Below the pieces are notes generated by a model. That model was given only the letters and a program-made list of their open reading frames with translations. It made no database searches and was not told where the DNA came from. From NCBI GenBank assembly GCA_013286655.1, contig JABDFG010000022.1, positions 1 through 34,992 on the forward strand: a stretch of DNA of 34,992 nucleotides, written 5' to 3'. This stretch comes from Bacteroidota bacterium (GTDB lineage Bacteria > Bacteroidota > Bacteroidia > JABDFU01). Below, in pieces: positions 16,748 through 25,030 of the stretch (its first letter is position 1; every line of letters begins with the position of its first letter). Made by a program: the position numbers and the translations under genes.

Positions 16748-18141
16748 TTCATCATTCCGTTGTTCGATACCTTTTTATTTTGGTTGAACAGGAAGTAGAA
16801 GGTAACACGATAAACCATGTCATTATCATTTTTCACTCTGGTACCATACGCAGATCCCTCACCACCTGAAAGCGTGGTCGTTTGCATAGAGCTATATGCA
16901 TTGTACCAAATATTTGGCATGATATGGAATCGTGCATTGGGAGTCCAGTCAAGACCCGCAGTTAAAAAACTTTGTGTATAGAACGTACCATAAGTAAGGT
17001 TACTTCCGGTAATAGCACTGTACGCTTTGGAATAAACATTGTTAATGTTCCATTTTGTATCCGGATTATACATGTCATACCTTGCAAATATGCTCAGCTT
17101 GTTTTTTAATATTTGTCCGGATGCGAATACTGACCATCCCATTTGAACACCAGTTGCAGTATCGTTAACAGCTCCAGCAACAGGTTTTCCGTTACTATAT
17201 GCCTGATAAATGTCTGAGTTTTTATTCATCTGTTCAAATACTTCAAAACCAACCCTGAACCATTCGCTTTTATAAGATACATAAGCCTTCATGGTACTAT
17301 TACCGGTAGCAGTTTTGGTAGAGGAATTATTTGTAGTCATCAGATCCCCATATAAACCTACCGTTAGGTTACGCTGCAAAAAAGTTCCATAAAGGTTAAG
17401 TCTGACTTTTTTGAAGTTGCTTGCGCTTGGTACAGCAGAGTTATTATTCCCAACTTGTAAAAAATAACCGATCATATTTGGTCTGGAACTATCAGGAGCG
17501 CCACCTGCAACCCATAATTTACCTTGTAAGGATGCACCCATATCTGTTGATCCATCAATGTTATGCAGATCCATGATCGTTCTTTCTACTGAACGATATG
17601 ACCACAAAGGCTCAGTTCCATAAGGAGTAGCGAAAGAACAGGTTTGATATTGCCCAATTACCAGATCCTGATTTTTAATGAAATTAGACCATTTTACATT
17701 CGCGTATTTTACATACATGGTGTTTTTGCCACCTGCATCTTCGTTTTGCTCATTTGCCAAAACAACCTGAGCTGTAAAATTAGGAGCAAACTGATAATCA
17801 TAACCTAAATAAACCCGTCGGATTGCAAAAGCATTCTCCTGGTAATTTGCTGGAACCTGCGTTGCTCCGGTCCCCGCTTTTGGCGTAGAAACCGGTGTAG
17901 TATTTAATGCCCCAATCTTACCTGCAGTTGAATTCGCTCCTCCATTAAACCCGGCGTACTGCACATTTCCCCCTCCTCTTTGCGCGGTATCATTATGTGA
18001 TTTAAACGCGTAATCCCCGAAAGCATATCCCCAAAGGTTTCCGGATGGCACAAAACTTTCCTGCGCCTTCGCGCCTTCGATCGCCAATACACCACCTATT
18101 GCGAGGCACATTGACATAATTTTTGTAGTCTTCAATTTCAT
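16744..18141 (-). CDS. Phosphate-type outer-membrane porin (OprO/OprP-like)
   Basis: This 465-residue protein has a signal peptide (MKLKTTKIMSMCLAIGGVLA, cleavage probably after AKA before QESF). The rest is a series of alternating aromatic/polar strands typical of an outer-membrane barrel, ending in RVTFYFLFNQ. The stretch FAIRRVYLGYDYQFAPNFTA resembles the Porin_O_P (OprP) family. Its position as first gene before pstSCAB-phoU, behind a Pho-box-like array, strongly suggests that it passes phosphate across the outer membrane. The OprP arginine ladder cannot be confirmed by eye, so selectivity is inferred from context. Confidence 0.8.
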   Translation of the reverse strand: MKLKTTKIMSMCLAIGGVLAIEGAKAQESFVPSGNLWGYAFGDYAFKSHNDTAQRGGGNVQYAGFNGGANSTAGKIGALNTTPVSTPKAGTGATQVPANYQENAFAIRRVYLGYDYQFAPNFTAQVVLANEQNEDAGGKNTMYVKYANVKWSNFIKNQDLVIGQYQTCSFATPYGTEPLWSYRSVERTIMDLHNIDGSTDMGASLQGKLWVAGGAPDSSRPNMIGYFLQVGNNNSAVPSASNFKKVRLNLYGTFLQRNLTVGLYGDLMTTNNSSTKTATGNSTMKAYVSYKSEWFRVGFEVFEQMNKNSDIYQAYSNGKPVAGAVNDTATGVQMGWSVFASGQILKNKLSIFARYDMYNPDTKWNINNVYSKAYSAITGSNLTYGTFYTQSFLTAGLDWTPNARFHIMPNIWYNAYSSMQTTTLSGGEGSAYGTRVKNDNDMVYRVTFYFLFNQNKKVSNNGMMN

Positions 18142-18171
18142 ATTTAGTTAGTTGTTTGGTTTATTTGGGTG

Positions 18172-18179
18172 CAAAACAA
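18172..18179 (-). promoter_or_regulatory. Putative -7 element of the porin-pst operon
   Basis: On the minus strand this reads TTGTTTTG, one mismatch from TAnnTTTG. It lies 9 bases downstream of the last Pho-box-like heptamer and about 30 bases before the porin ATG, leaving a leader of roughly 25 bases. No -33 element is seen, which fits an activator-dependent promoter. Confidence 0.4.
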
Positions 18180-18188
18180 CTCAGGGAA

Positions 18189-18228
18189 GGTTAAGAAAGC
18201 ATAACCCCAATGTTAAGCTATTGTTAAA
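18189..18228 (-). promoter_or_regulatory. Pho-box-like array of four heptamers at 11-bp period
   Basis: On the minus strand, reading toward the porin, four heptamers occur at exactly 11-bp steps: TTTAACA (18228-18222), CTTAACA (18217-18211), GGTTATG (18206-18200) and CTTAACC (18195-18189). The spacers are all 4 bases. Three carry TTAAC, the core of the TTAACA PhoP box known from Bacillus; 7+4 spacing is the rule for PhoB/PhoP-type boxes generally. The array ends 9 bases before a -7-like element. Binding by a PhoB-type regulator is inferred, as no phoB/phoR lies in this window. Confidence 0.65.
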
Positions 18229-18337
18229 TTGATCGAAAGTTTTCAAAGTACAGATGTTAATTAACTATTTTTCAACCACTTAACTTCATGATTTTAGATC
18301 TCGAGAATTAATTTAACGGTTAACCAGCCTTTAATTT

Positions 18338-18345
18338 TACCTTTG
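18338..18345 (+). promoter_or_regulatory. Putative -7 element of the DUF47-pit operon
   Basis: TACCTTTG is a full match to TAnnTTTG and sits 27 bases before the ATG at 18373. Several TTAAC motifs lie nearby (18313, 18320, 18346, 18357), including the palindrome GGTTAACC at 18318-18325. Only the last two are 11 bases apart, and they lie downstream of the -7 element, so a classical activating Pho box is not evident on this side. Confidence 0.5.
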
Positions 18346-18372
18346 TTAACCTTAAATTAACATACGGCCTTT

Positions 18373-19020
18373 ATGAACTTCAGTAACATTTTACAACTTT
18401 TCATCCCAAGGGACCGGATCTTTTTCCCACTTTTTGCCAAAGCAACCCAGAACCTGGTTGTTATTTCAAACACCCTGGTTCAAATGGTGAATTCCAACGA
18501 TCATAATCAAAGACGTGCTTTGATCCGGGAAATTGAACGGCTGGAACATGTCGGAGACAATGTCACCCATGAAATATTCAATGAATTAAGTGCCAATTTC
18601 ATTACCCCATTTGACCGGGAAGATATCCAGCGGCTTGCCTCCTCTATTGACGACATCGCCGATTTTATAGAAGGTTCCGCCAAACGTGTTGAGCTGTATA
18701 AAATTGAAAGGATATCCCCGGCCATCATCAAACTTGCGGAATTGATCGAAACTTCAGCACAGGAATTACACAGTGGGGTCTCTGAACTAGGAAATAAAAA
18801 GAATGTTCATAAAATCAAGGAGGCCTGTGTGCGCATTAACAGCATCGAAAACCATGCAGACGATGTATTCAACATGGCCATTGCCAATTTATTCGAACAG
18901 GAAAAAGATGCCATCGCCATTATCAAGGTAAAGGAAATTCTTGCCGCGCTCGAAACGGCTACCGATAAATGCGAGGACGCAGCCAATGTACTGCAAACGA
19001 TACTCGTTAAAAACGCCTAA
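18373..19020 (+). CDS. DUF47 PhoU-like protein, Pit accessory protein
   Basis: This 215-residue, largely helical protein belongs to the DUF47/PhoU-like group often encoded directly before Pit transporters. It contains PhoU-type metal-binding patterns: EHVGD (58-62), SIDDIADFIE (D93/D97) and, in the second half, ENHADD and DKCEDA. It probably regulates or assists the Pit transporter whose start lies 7 bases downstream. It is a second PhoU-related protein in this locus, distinct from PhoU at 12119-12796. Confidence 0.9.
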   Translation: MNFSNILQLFIPRDRIFFPLFAKATQNLVVISNTLVQMVNSNDHNQRRALIREIERLEHVGDNVTHEIFNELSANFITPFDREDIQRLASSIDDIADFIEGSAKRVELYKIERISPAIIKLAELIETSAQELHSGVSELGNKKNVHKIKEACVRINSIENHADDVFNMAIANLFEQEKDAIAIIKVKEILAALETATDKCEDAANVLQTILVKNA

Positions 19021-19027
19021 ATAGCCT

Positions 19028-20017
19028 ATGACCTTGCTCTTTATTATCGTCATCCTCCTGGCCCTTGTTTTTGATTTTATCAATGGCTTTCACGATGCTG
19101 CCAATTCAATTGCTACCGTAGTGTCCACAAAAGTTTTATCTCCCCTCACGGCCGTAATATGGGCCGCCGCCTTTAACTTCATCGCTTATTGGATCTTCGA
19201 GCTGAAAGTGGCCGACACGGTTTCAAAAACGGTAAAGGGAGAATATGTAACCCTGGTAGTTGTTTGCTCCGGACTAATTGCTTCTATTATCTGGAACCTG
19301 ATTACCTGGTGGAAAGGAATTCCTTCCAGCTCTTCCCACACCCTTATCGGCGGTTTTGCCGGAGCGGGAATTGCCAATGCGGGGGGCTTTAGCGCAATCC
19401 ATTGGGGAAAAGTAATGCCGGTGATCTATTTTATCGTGCTAGCACCCGTTTTGGGAATGCTTATTTCCATTATTATCAATATTATTACCATCAATATTTG
19501 CAAAAAAATGAGGCCCTCCCGGGTAGATGCGGTTTTCCGTCGACTGCAGCTGGTATCCTCGGCTGCATATAGTTTGGGACACGGGGGTAATGATGCACAG
19601 AAAGTCATCGGAATTATTGCAGCAGCCCTGGTATCCCAGGGAATGATAACGGACATCAGCCATATACCCGGATGGGTACCCATTGCTTGTTACAGTGCTA
19701 TATCACTGGGAACCATGTTCGGGGGATGGAGAATTGTAAAAACAATGGGGCAAAAGATAACCAAGCTCACTCCTTTTGAAGGATTCAGTGCGGAAACCGC
19801 AGGTGCCATTACACTTTTCGTTACACAATATTTTAAAATACCCGTAAGTACTACTCATACCATCACCGGATCAATTGTTGGAGTCGGCGTGGCCAAGCGC
19901 ACCTCCGCGGTGCGTTGGGGTGTTACGATCAATTTGATCTGGGCCTGGGTGCTGACTATTCCGGTTGCAGGAATTCTGGCAGCGCTTATTTTTTACCTGA
20001 TGAGGGCACTGATGTAG
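19028..20017 (+). CDS. Low-affinity inorganic phosphate transporter, Pit family
   Basis: This is a 329-residue inner-membrane transporter of the PiT (PHO-4) family, which takes up metal-phosphate or phosphate with a cation. Both inverted-repeat signatures are visible: GFHDAANSIATVVST (20-34) and GHGGNDAQKVIGI (184-196). Further landmarks are PSSSSHTLIGG (99-109) and VSTTHTITGSIVGVG (273-287). About nine hydrophobic segments are present. It is co-transcribed with the DUF47 protein (7-base gap) and lies divergent to the Pst operon. Confidence 0.95.
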   Translation: MTLLFIIVILLALVFDFINGFHDAANSIATVVSTKVLSPLTAVIWAAAFNFIAYWIFELKVADTVSKTVKGEYVTLVVVCSGLIASIIWNLITWWKGIPSSSSHTLIGGFAGAGIANAGGFSAIHWGKVMPVIYFIVLAPVLGMLISIIINIITINICKKMRPSRVDAVFRRLQLVSSAAYSLGHGGNDAQKVIGIIAAALVSQGMITDISHIPGWVPIACYSAISLGTMFGGWRIVKTMGQKITKLTPFEGFSAETAGAITLFVTQYFKIPVSTTHTITGSIVGVGVAKRTSAVRWGVTINLIWAWVLTIPVAGILAALIFYLMRALM

Positions 20018-20046
20018 CACCTGAACAAATCTCTTACCTTAGCCTT

Positions 20047-20490
20047 ATGATAAGTATCTATACAGACGGAGCTTCCCGCGGAAATCCAGGCCCGGGAGGA
20101 TATGGCATTGTAATGATCTCCGGCCATCACCGCAAAGAATTCTCAAAAGGCTTTAAACATACTACGAATAACCGCATGGAGCTGATGAGCGTGATCGTAG
20201 CTTTGGAAATGCTGAAAAATGAAGGAAGCGAAGTCACCATTTATTCCGATTCCAAATATGTAGTAGATTCCGTAGAAAAAAAATGGGTGTTTGGTTGGCA
20301 AAAAAAGGGATTCAAAGACAAAAAGAACCCCGACCTGTGGCAACGCTTCCTCCGTATCTACCCACGGCACAAAGTAAAGTTCGTCTGGGTAAAAGGCCAT
20401 TCCGATAATCCCGAAAACAATCTCTGTGATGAACTCGCAGTGGCCGCGGCCCTGGGAGGGAATTTACAAGAGGATATTGGGTACCGGTAA
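20047..20490 (+). CDS. rnhA: Ribonuclease HI
   Basis: RNase HI cuts the RNA strand of RNA-DNA hybrids. The 147 residues contain the catalytic set D7 (YTDGASRGNPGPGG), E45 (NNRMEL), D68 (YSDSKYV), H118 and D128 (WVKGHSDNPENNLCDELA). I chose ATG 20047 because it gives the normal family N-terminus MISIYTDGA. The frame extends upstream into the Pit gene, but that part only translates the transporter gene out of frame. It starts 29 bases after pit and may be read from the same transcript. Confidence 0.95.
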   Translation: MISIYTDGASRGNPGPGGYGIVMISGHHRKEFSKGFKHTTNNRMELMSVIVALEMLKNEGSEVTIYSDSKYVVDSVEKKWVFGWQKKGFKDKKNPDLWQRFLRIYPRHKVKFVWVKGHSDNPENNLCDELAVAAALGGNLQEDIGYR

Positions 20491-20497
20491 TTGGCCT

Positions 20498-20518
20498 TCC
20501 AGGGATTATTTACCTGGA
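20498..20518. terminator. Short hairpin between convergent rnhA and aminopeptidase genes
   Basis: TCCAGG (20498-20503) and CCTGGA (20513-20518) can form a 6-bp stem with a 9-base loop. It spans the 15-base gap and the last bases of the minus-strand gene. Weak; no T-run. Confidence 0.25.
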
Positions 20519-23115
20519 TCCGGATCCCTTAACAAATCCTCCAGTTTCTTTTTCTGCTCCTGCACTTTCGTTAACTCAACTGCCACCTCAACCGTATTCT
20601 CTTTTTTTTCCGTTTTATCCTGCATCAATTTAGTTAGGGCTTTCTCCCGCAATGCATACTTATCTTCCAGGTCCTGCAGGATTTTTTTGGTGTAAAATCT
20701 TACATATTTATTATCATCCTTTTCCAATTCAGCCAATGCCGGTAAAGACTTGTTAATACTTTCATCACTGCAACGCTTCAGGAAATCCCCGTAAACAGAA
20801 ACATAATTAATCCTCCAGGGACCGGTAAACTTATCCCGGGATTGAAGAAAGAAATCAGCATTTTCATCCGACCCGTTACGCGAATAAATATACATCAGTG
20901 CAAACAAAATTTGTTTGTTTTTCTCCGATTCCATCGTTTTCGCAATCTTCACTGATTGCGTACTGTCCAGTTTATTAATTGCATACAGTCCGCCGCTGAT
21001 AACAGCATAGGACGAATCCTTCAGTGCATCCTTGTAGAGCGACCCCAGGTCCTGATCCTTGAAATTATCCGAGAGAAACGAAATCGCCTCTGAACGGACA
21101 AGTGATTTGGGATCTTTCCTGGCGATTTCGATCAGTTTATTTTTAGTCAGCTCTTCATTTCCCGGCAGAATTTCCTTCAAGCCCGATATGGCCAATCGGC
21201 GTAATTCCCAGGAGGTGTCCTTCAAGGCGCTTAGTATACACTCCTTATACTCCGGCGCAGTTTTCGTTTGCACCAAACCAAATAAGGCTTCCCTTCGGTC
21301 TTCAAACAAGGGAGCATGATGATACTGAAACCCCAGTTCAGCTGGGGTTTTACCAGTTTCTGTCTTAACGCAAACCAACATTTTTTCTGCATCCACATTC
21401 ACCAGTTCGGGCCGGGTAATTGCCTCAAATTCAAAGTCCTGCTTCTGCTTTTCCAACACGATCCGCTTACGGATCTTTTTTCCCTCCGAATAAATATCCA
21501 CATCGATCGGTAGTTTATACAAAGGAGTCTTTTTAAGATCCTGCTTTTGTTCGATTGTAACCGTATATTTTTGAGCGGTCGTATCATACCGGTGGCTTAT
21601 TTCAAGATCCGGATGACCACTGGCAAAAAACCATTCATTAAAAAACCAGTTCAGGTCCTCCCCTATTACCTTTTCAAACGCCAACCGAAGATTCGCAATC
21701 TCCGCATTATCAAATTTGTTGGTTTCCAGGTAAAGTTTAAGCGAAGCAAAAAAGGCTTCATCCCCCATATACTTACGCAGCATGTGTAAAATACTTCCTC
21801 CTTTTTCATAGGTGTGTGAGTCGAATAGCTCCTCTTTATCTTCGTAATTATACCTCACCAGATCAACCTGTTTGCGCTTTGCCTCCCGCATATATTTATC
21901 CACTGCCTCCCGCCGGTGAGCATCCGCAGCATCTCTTCCATATTGATGTTCCTCCCAGATATATTCGCCATAATCCGCAAACGACTCATGCAAAGGAATA
22001 TTCGACCAGGATTTGCAGGTAACCAGGTCTCCAAACCACTGGTGAAATAATTCGTGCGCGATCACATCCTCATAATCCCGGTCCAGCATCTCCCGATTCG
22101 TCTGATTTAAAAATTCTCCATGTAAAGTCGCCGTTGTATTTTCCATTGCTCCCGAAACATAATCCCGGACAATAATCTGCGAATACTTATTCCATACAAA
22201 AGGGACTCCCAGAACAGTAGAAAAAGTTTCCATCATTTCCGGCGTATGACCAAAAATTGCACGCGCATAGGGCTCATATTCCTTTTCCACGTAGTAATTT
22301 ACTTCCCTGTCCCTCCATTTATCCTTTACCACCGAAAACTCCCCTACCGTCATCATCACTAAGTAGGTAGAATGCGGTAAATCCATATTCCAATAGTCGG
22401 TCCGCGTACCATCTCCATTCTCCTTTTGATAAACCAATTCTCCATTTGAAAGCGTGGTGTATTTTTCATCTACTGTCATGTAAATTTCCTCCGTCATCTT
22501 TTCATTTGGTTTGTCAATGCAGGGAAACCAGACAGAATTAGATTGGGTTTCCCCTTGCGTCCAGATCTGCTGAGGTTTGTTTTTATCCTTTCCATCCGGG
22601 TTAATAAAATACAAGCCCTTGTCGTCCGAAATAGCAGAGCTCCCCCCTTTCTTCTTCAGCTCATTTGGCTTAGCAGTATAGTCAATAAACAGCTGGAACG
22701 TGTCATTACGCGTATACGCTTTATCCAATTTAATCTTTAATACATCATTCACGTAGGTATAATCCAGTTTAATCTTCTCTTCCCCTTTTAATAAAGCCAC
22801 TTCGTTCATGTCCATCCCACGGGCATCCAGCAAAACCTGATCCTCCCGATAAAAATAAGGTTTGGCAGTAATAGTAGCCTTACCATATAAATAAGCTTTG
22901 GCCCAATCAAACTTCACTTCCAGTTTAGTATGAAGGATATCCGTCAATTTGGTTTCCATTCCATGGTAAACCGGTCGTTCCGGATTAGCCCCAACACCAG
23001 CCGTATCCAACTTTGCAGAATTTATTTTCGCAAGCTGTTCCTTTTTGAATGGGTAACAGGCGGTAAACAAAAGCAGAAACAGAAGACTGCGCCGGGAAAA
23101 AGAAAAATTGACCAT
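20506..23115 (-). CDS. M1 family aminopeptidase, lipoprotein, with HEAT-like C-terminus
   Basis: This 869-residue zinc metallopeptidase probably trims N-terminal residues from peptides outside the cytoplasm. The N-terminus has a lipobox (LLFTAC, C20), so it is a lipoprotein. Residues 50-290 are the M1 beta-domain. The exopeptidase motif GAMEN is at 322-326, the zinc site HELFH at 354-358 with the third ligand E377 (NIPLHESFADY), and Y436 (SHTYEKGGS) fits the transition-state tyrosine. From about 620 onward there are helical HEAT-like repeats (REALFGLV, LRRLAISGLKEI, VRSEAISFLSDN). The charged C-terminal tail ends near rnhA, convergent with it. Confidence 0.93.
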   Translation of the reverse strand: MVNFSFSRRSLLFLLLFTACYPFKKEQLAKINSAKLDTAGVGANPERPVYHGMETKLTDILHTKLEVKFDWAKAYLYGKATITAKPYFYREDQVLLDARGMDMNEVALLKGEEKIKLDYTYVNDVLKIKLDKAYTRNDTFQLFIDYTAKPNELKKKGGSSAISDDKGLYFINPDGKDKNKPQQIWTQGETQSNSVWFPCIDKPNEKMTEEIYMTVDEKYTTLSNGELVYQKENGDGTRTDYWNMDLPHSTYLVMMTVGEFSVVKDKWRDREVNYYVEKEYEPYARAIFGHTPEMMETFSTVLGVPFVWNKYSQIIVRDYVSGAMENTTATLHGEFLNQTNREMLDRDYEDVIAHELFHQWFGDLVTCKSWSNIPLHESFADYGEYIWEEHQYGRDAADAHRREAVDKYMREAKRKQVDLVRYNYEDKEELFDSHTYEKGGSILHMLRKYMGDEAFFASLKLYLETNKFDNAEIANLRLAFEKVIGEDLNWFFNEWFFASGHPDLEISHRYDTTAQKYTVTIEQKQDLKKTPLYKLPIDVDIYSEGKKIRKRIVLEKQKQDFEFEAITRPELVNVDAEKMLVCVKTETGKTPAELGFQYHHAPLFEDRREALFGLVQTKTAPEYKECILSALKDTSWELRRLAISGLKEILPGNEELTKNKLIEIARKDPKSLVRSEAISFLSDNFKDQDLGSLYKDALKDSSYAVISGGLYAINKLDSTQSVKIAKTMESEKNKQILFALMYIYSRNGSDENADFFLQSRDKFTGPWRINYVSVYGDFLKRCSDESINKSLPALAELEKDDNKYVRFYTKKILQDLEDKYALREKALTKLMQDKTEKKENTVEVAVELTKVQEQKKKLEDLLRDPDPGK

Positions 23116-23259
23116 GTTTACAAATAAGGGCTTGAGGAATGGCTAAATATACGGGTATTTTGAAAAAATGTAGCTATATAGTCCCCTATCGTATATAAAT
23201 TTCAGCACTTCGCCTATTTGAATAGCCAATATGCAAACGTATAAATACCTTTATAGGTA

Positions 23260-24282
23260 ATGAATTCTAAAAAATACAGCACGGTATTATTTCATGTATT
23301 AGCCTGGGTGCTGTTAATGTCAATTCCCATATTATTACTCAAACCCTCCCGTCCGGAGCATGGTTTTCTCCACGAACGGGAATTCTTGGAGGTACCGGAG
23401 ATAATATCCTATATCTCCCTGATCTGTGTTTTCTATTTAAACGCTTATTACCTGATCCCCACCTTTCTATCCAGGAAAAAAACAATCACCTATATTCTAT
23501 TGGTGGTGATCCTGATCGCATTGGTATCTGCCGGTAATGCAACCATCATGCATAGCTATTACCCCTTTCACCGTTCGCTTCTCCGCTCCTTCAACATGAA
23601 ACTTTTCCCCGGCATCTTCATTATCGCGATCAGCCTAAGCTACCGGATCATCGCCGATAACGCCGAAATGGAACGCATCCGTAAAGAAAAAGAAAACGAA
23701 GCTTTGAAAACCGAGTTATCCTTCCTGCGCTCACAGGTCAGTCCGCACTTCATGTTCAACGTACTCAACAGCATGGTATCCCTTGCCCGGAAAAAATCCG
23801 ACAGGCTGGAACCCATCTTAATAGAGTTATCCGGTCTGATGCGTTACATGCTCTATGAGTCAGGTATAGAAAAGGTAAGTGTGGAAAAAGAAATGGAATA
23901 CCTTAGAAATTATATTAATTTACAAATGCTTCGGTTTGGTGATGATGTAAAAGTAAACTTCGACTTTCAAAGATCCATCCATGACCATTCCATCGAACCC
24001 ATGCTATTCATTCCCCTTGTTGAAAATGCATTCAAACATGGAATTGGCATCATCGAGCAACCAGAAATTGATATACAGCTTGTTTCCGGTGAAGATTCCC
24101 TTTTTATGCAGGTGATTAATAAGTGTAACAATGAAAGCAAAGAAATAAAAGACAAAAATTCCGGAATTGGTCTCAGTAATCTCAAACGAAGATTAAACTT
24201 ACTGTATCCCGGAAAACACGATCTGCTGATTACAGAACAAAACAATCTGTTTACCGTTTCCCTTAATCTGAATTTAAAATGA
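23260..24282 (+). CDS. LytS/YehU-type sensor histidine kinase
   Basis: This 340-residue kinase has four membrane segments (about 7-27, 49-68, 76-96 and 113-131), a short coiled linker (135-155) and a His_kinase domain with phosphate acceptor H163 in RSQVSPHFMFNVLNS. The ATPase part has LVENAFKHG and GIGLSNLKRRL. It lacks a large sensor domain, so it probably senses a membrane-associated cue. The stop overlaps the next start as ATGA, coupling it to the response regulator. A TACCTTTA sequence at 23246-23253 lies only 6 bases before the ATG. If that is the -7 element, the message would be nearly leaderless. Confidence 0.92.
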   Translation: MNSKKYSTVLFHVLAWVLLMSIPILLLKPSRPEHGFLHEREFLEVPEIISYISLICVFYLNAYYLIPTFLSRKKTITYILLVVILIALVSAGNATIMHSYYPFHRSLLRSFNMKLFPGIFIIAISLSYRIIADNAEMERIRKEKENEALKTELSFLRSQVSPHFMFNVLNSMVSLARKKSDRLEPILIELSGLMRYMLYESGIEKVSVEKEMEYLRNYINLQMLRFGDDVKVNFDFQRSIHDHSIEPMLFIPLVENAFKHGIGIIEQPEIDIQLVSGEDSLFMQVINKCNNESKEIKDKNSGIGLSNLKRRLNLLYPGKHDLLITEQNNLFTVSLNLNLK

Positions 24283-24986
24283 TACGCTGCCTCGCCATAG
24301 ATGATGAAACGCTTGCCCTTGACCTGCTGGAAGATAATATCCGTCAGGTTCCTTTCCTACACTTAATCAAACGCTGCAAAAACGCCTACGAAGCAATGGA
24401 AATTTTGCAGAAAGAAAGCATTGATCTTATTTTCCTCGACATACAGATGCCGGGAATAACAGGCGTTCAATTTTTGCAAAGCCTGCAAACAAAGCCCATG
24501 GTCATTTTCATCACCGCCTATAAACAACACGCGCTGGAAGGTTTTGAATTAAGTGTTTTAGATTACCTGGTAAAACCCGTTTCTTTTGAACGCTTCCTGA
24601 AATCTGCCAACAAAGCTCTGGAATTCAAAAACCTTAAAATGAATCTGCAAGGTCAGGACATTGCACCCGATTACATTTTCGTAAATTCCGAATACAACCT
24701 CGTCAAAATTGTCATCAAAGAAATCACGCATGTAGAAGGCCTTAAAGATTATATCAAAATCTATGTCTCCGGCTCCCAAAAGCCGGTGATCACACGCCTG
24801 AGCATGAAAGCCATTGAAGAAAAGCTTCCCTCAGGGAAATACCTGCGTGTACATAAATCATTTATTATATCCGTTGATAAAATAACTTCTATCCGTAAAA
24901 ACCGTATCCGGCTTGGAGAAACGGAAGTTCCGATCAGCGAGCATTACAGAGATAACTTATTCAGGATCATCAACCCTCCGAATTAA
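24279..24986 (+). CDS. LytTR-family response regulator
   Basis: This 235-residue DNA-binding response regulator is the partner of the kinase immediately upstream (4-base overlap). The receiver domain (1-115) has acidic D8/D9, phospho-acceptor D54 in FLDIQMPG, T79 and K99 (YLVKP). Residues about 130-232 are a LytTR DNA-binding domain (ITHVEGLKDYIKI, then YLRVHKSFIISVDKI). Its target is unknown; the secreted-protein genes directly downstream are candidates. Confidence 0.93.
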   Translation: MIRCLAIDDETLALDLLEDNIRQVPFLHLIKRCKNAYEAMEILQKESIDLIFLDIQMPGITGVQFLQSLQTKPMVIFITAYKQHALEGFELSVLDYLVKPVSFERFLKSANKALEFKNLKMNLQGQDIAPDYIFVNSEYNLVKIVIKEITHVEGLKDYIKIYVSGSQKPVITRLSMKAIEEKLPSGKYLRVHKSFIISVDKITSIRKNRIRLGETEVPISEHYRDNLFRIINPPN

Positions 24987-24998
24987 CACCTAAACCCT

Positions 24999-25006
24999 TA
25001 CATTTG
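24999..25006 (+). promoter_or_regulatory. Putative -7 element that decides the start of the next gene
   Basis: TACATTTG is a full match to TAnnTTTG. It would place transcription initiation at about 25012-25014, downstream of the upstream-most possible start (TTG 25004) and about 18 bases before ATG 25031. This favours the ATG as the true start. Confidence 0.5.
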
Positions 25007-25030
25007 CGCAACAAACAAATAATTGCAAAA

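Noticed and set aside
18312-18362. Second classical Pho box driving DUF47-pit
   Set aside because: TTAAC motifs are present, but their spacings are 7, 26 and 11 bases, and the only 11-bp pair lies downstream of the -7 element, so an activating array is not supported.
19915-20046. N-terminal extension of RNase HI from an upstream TTG
   Set aside because: These bases are the 3' end of the Pit gene read out of frame. The conserved RNase HI N-terminus begins at ATG 20047.
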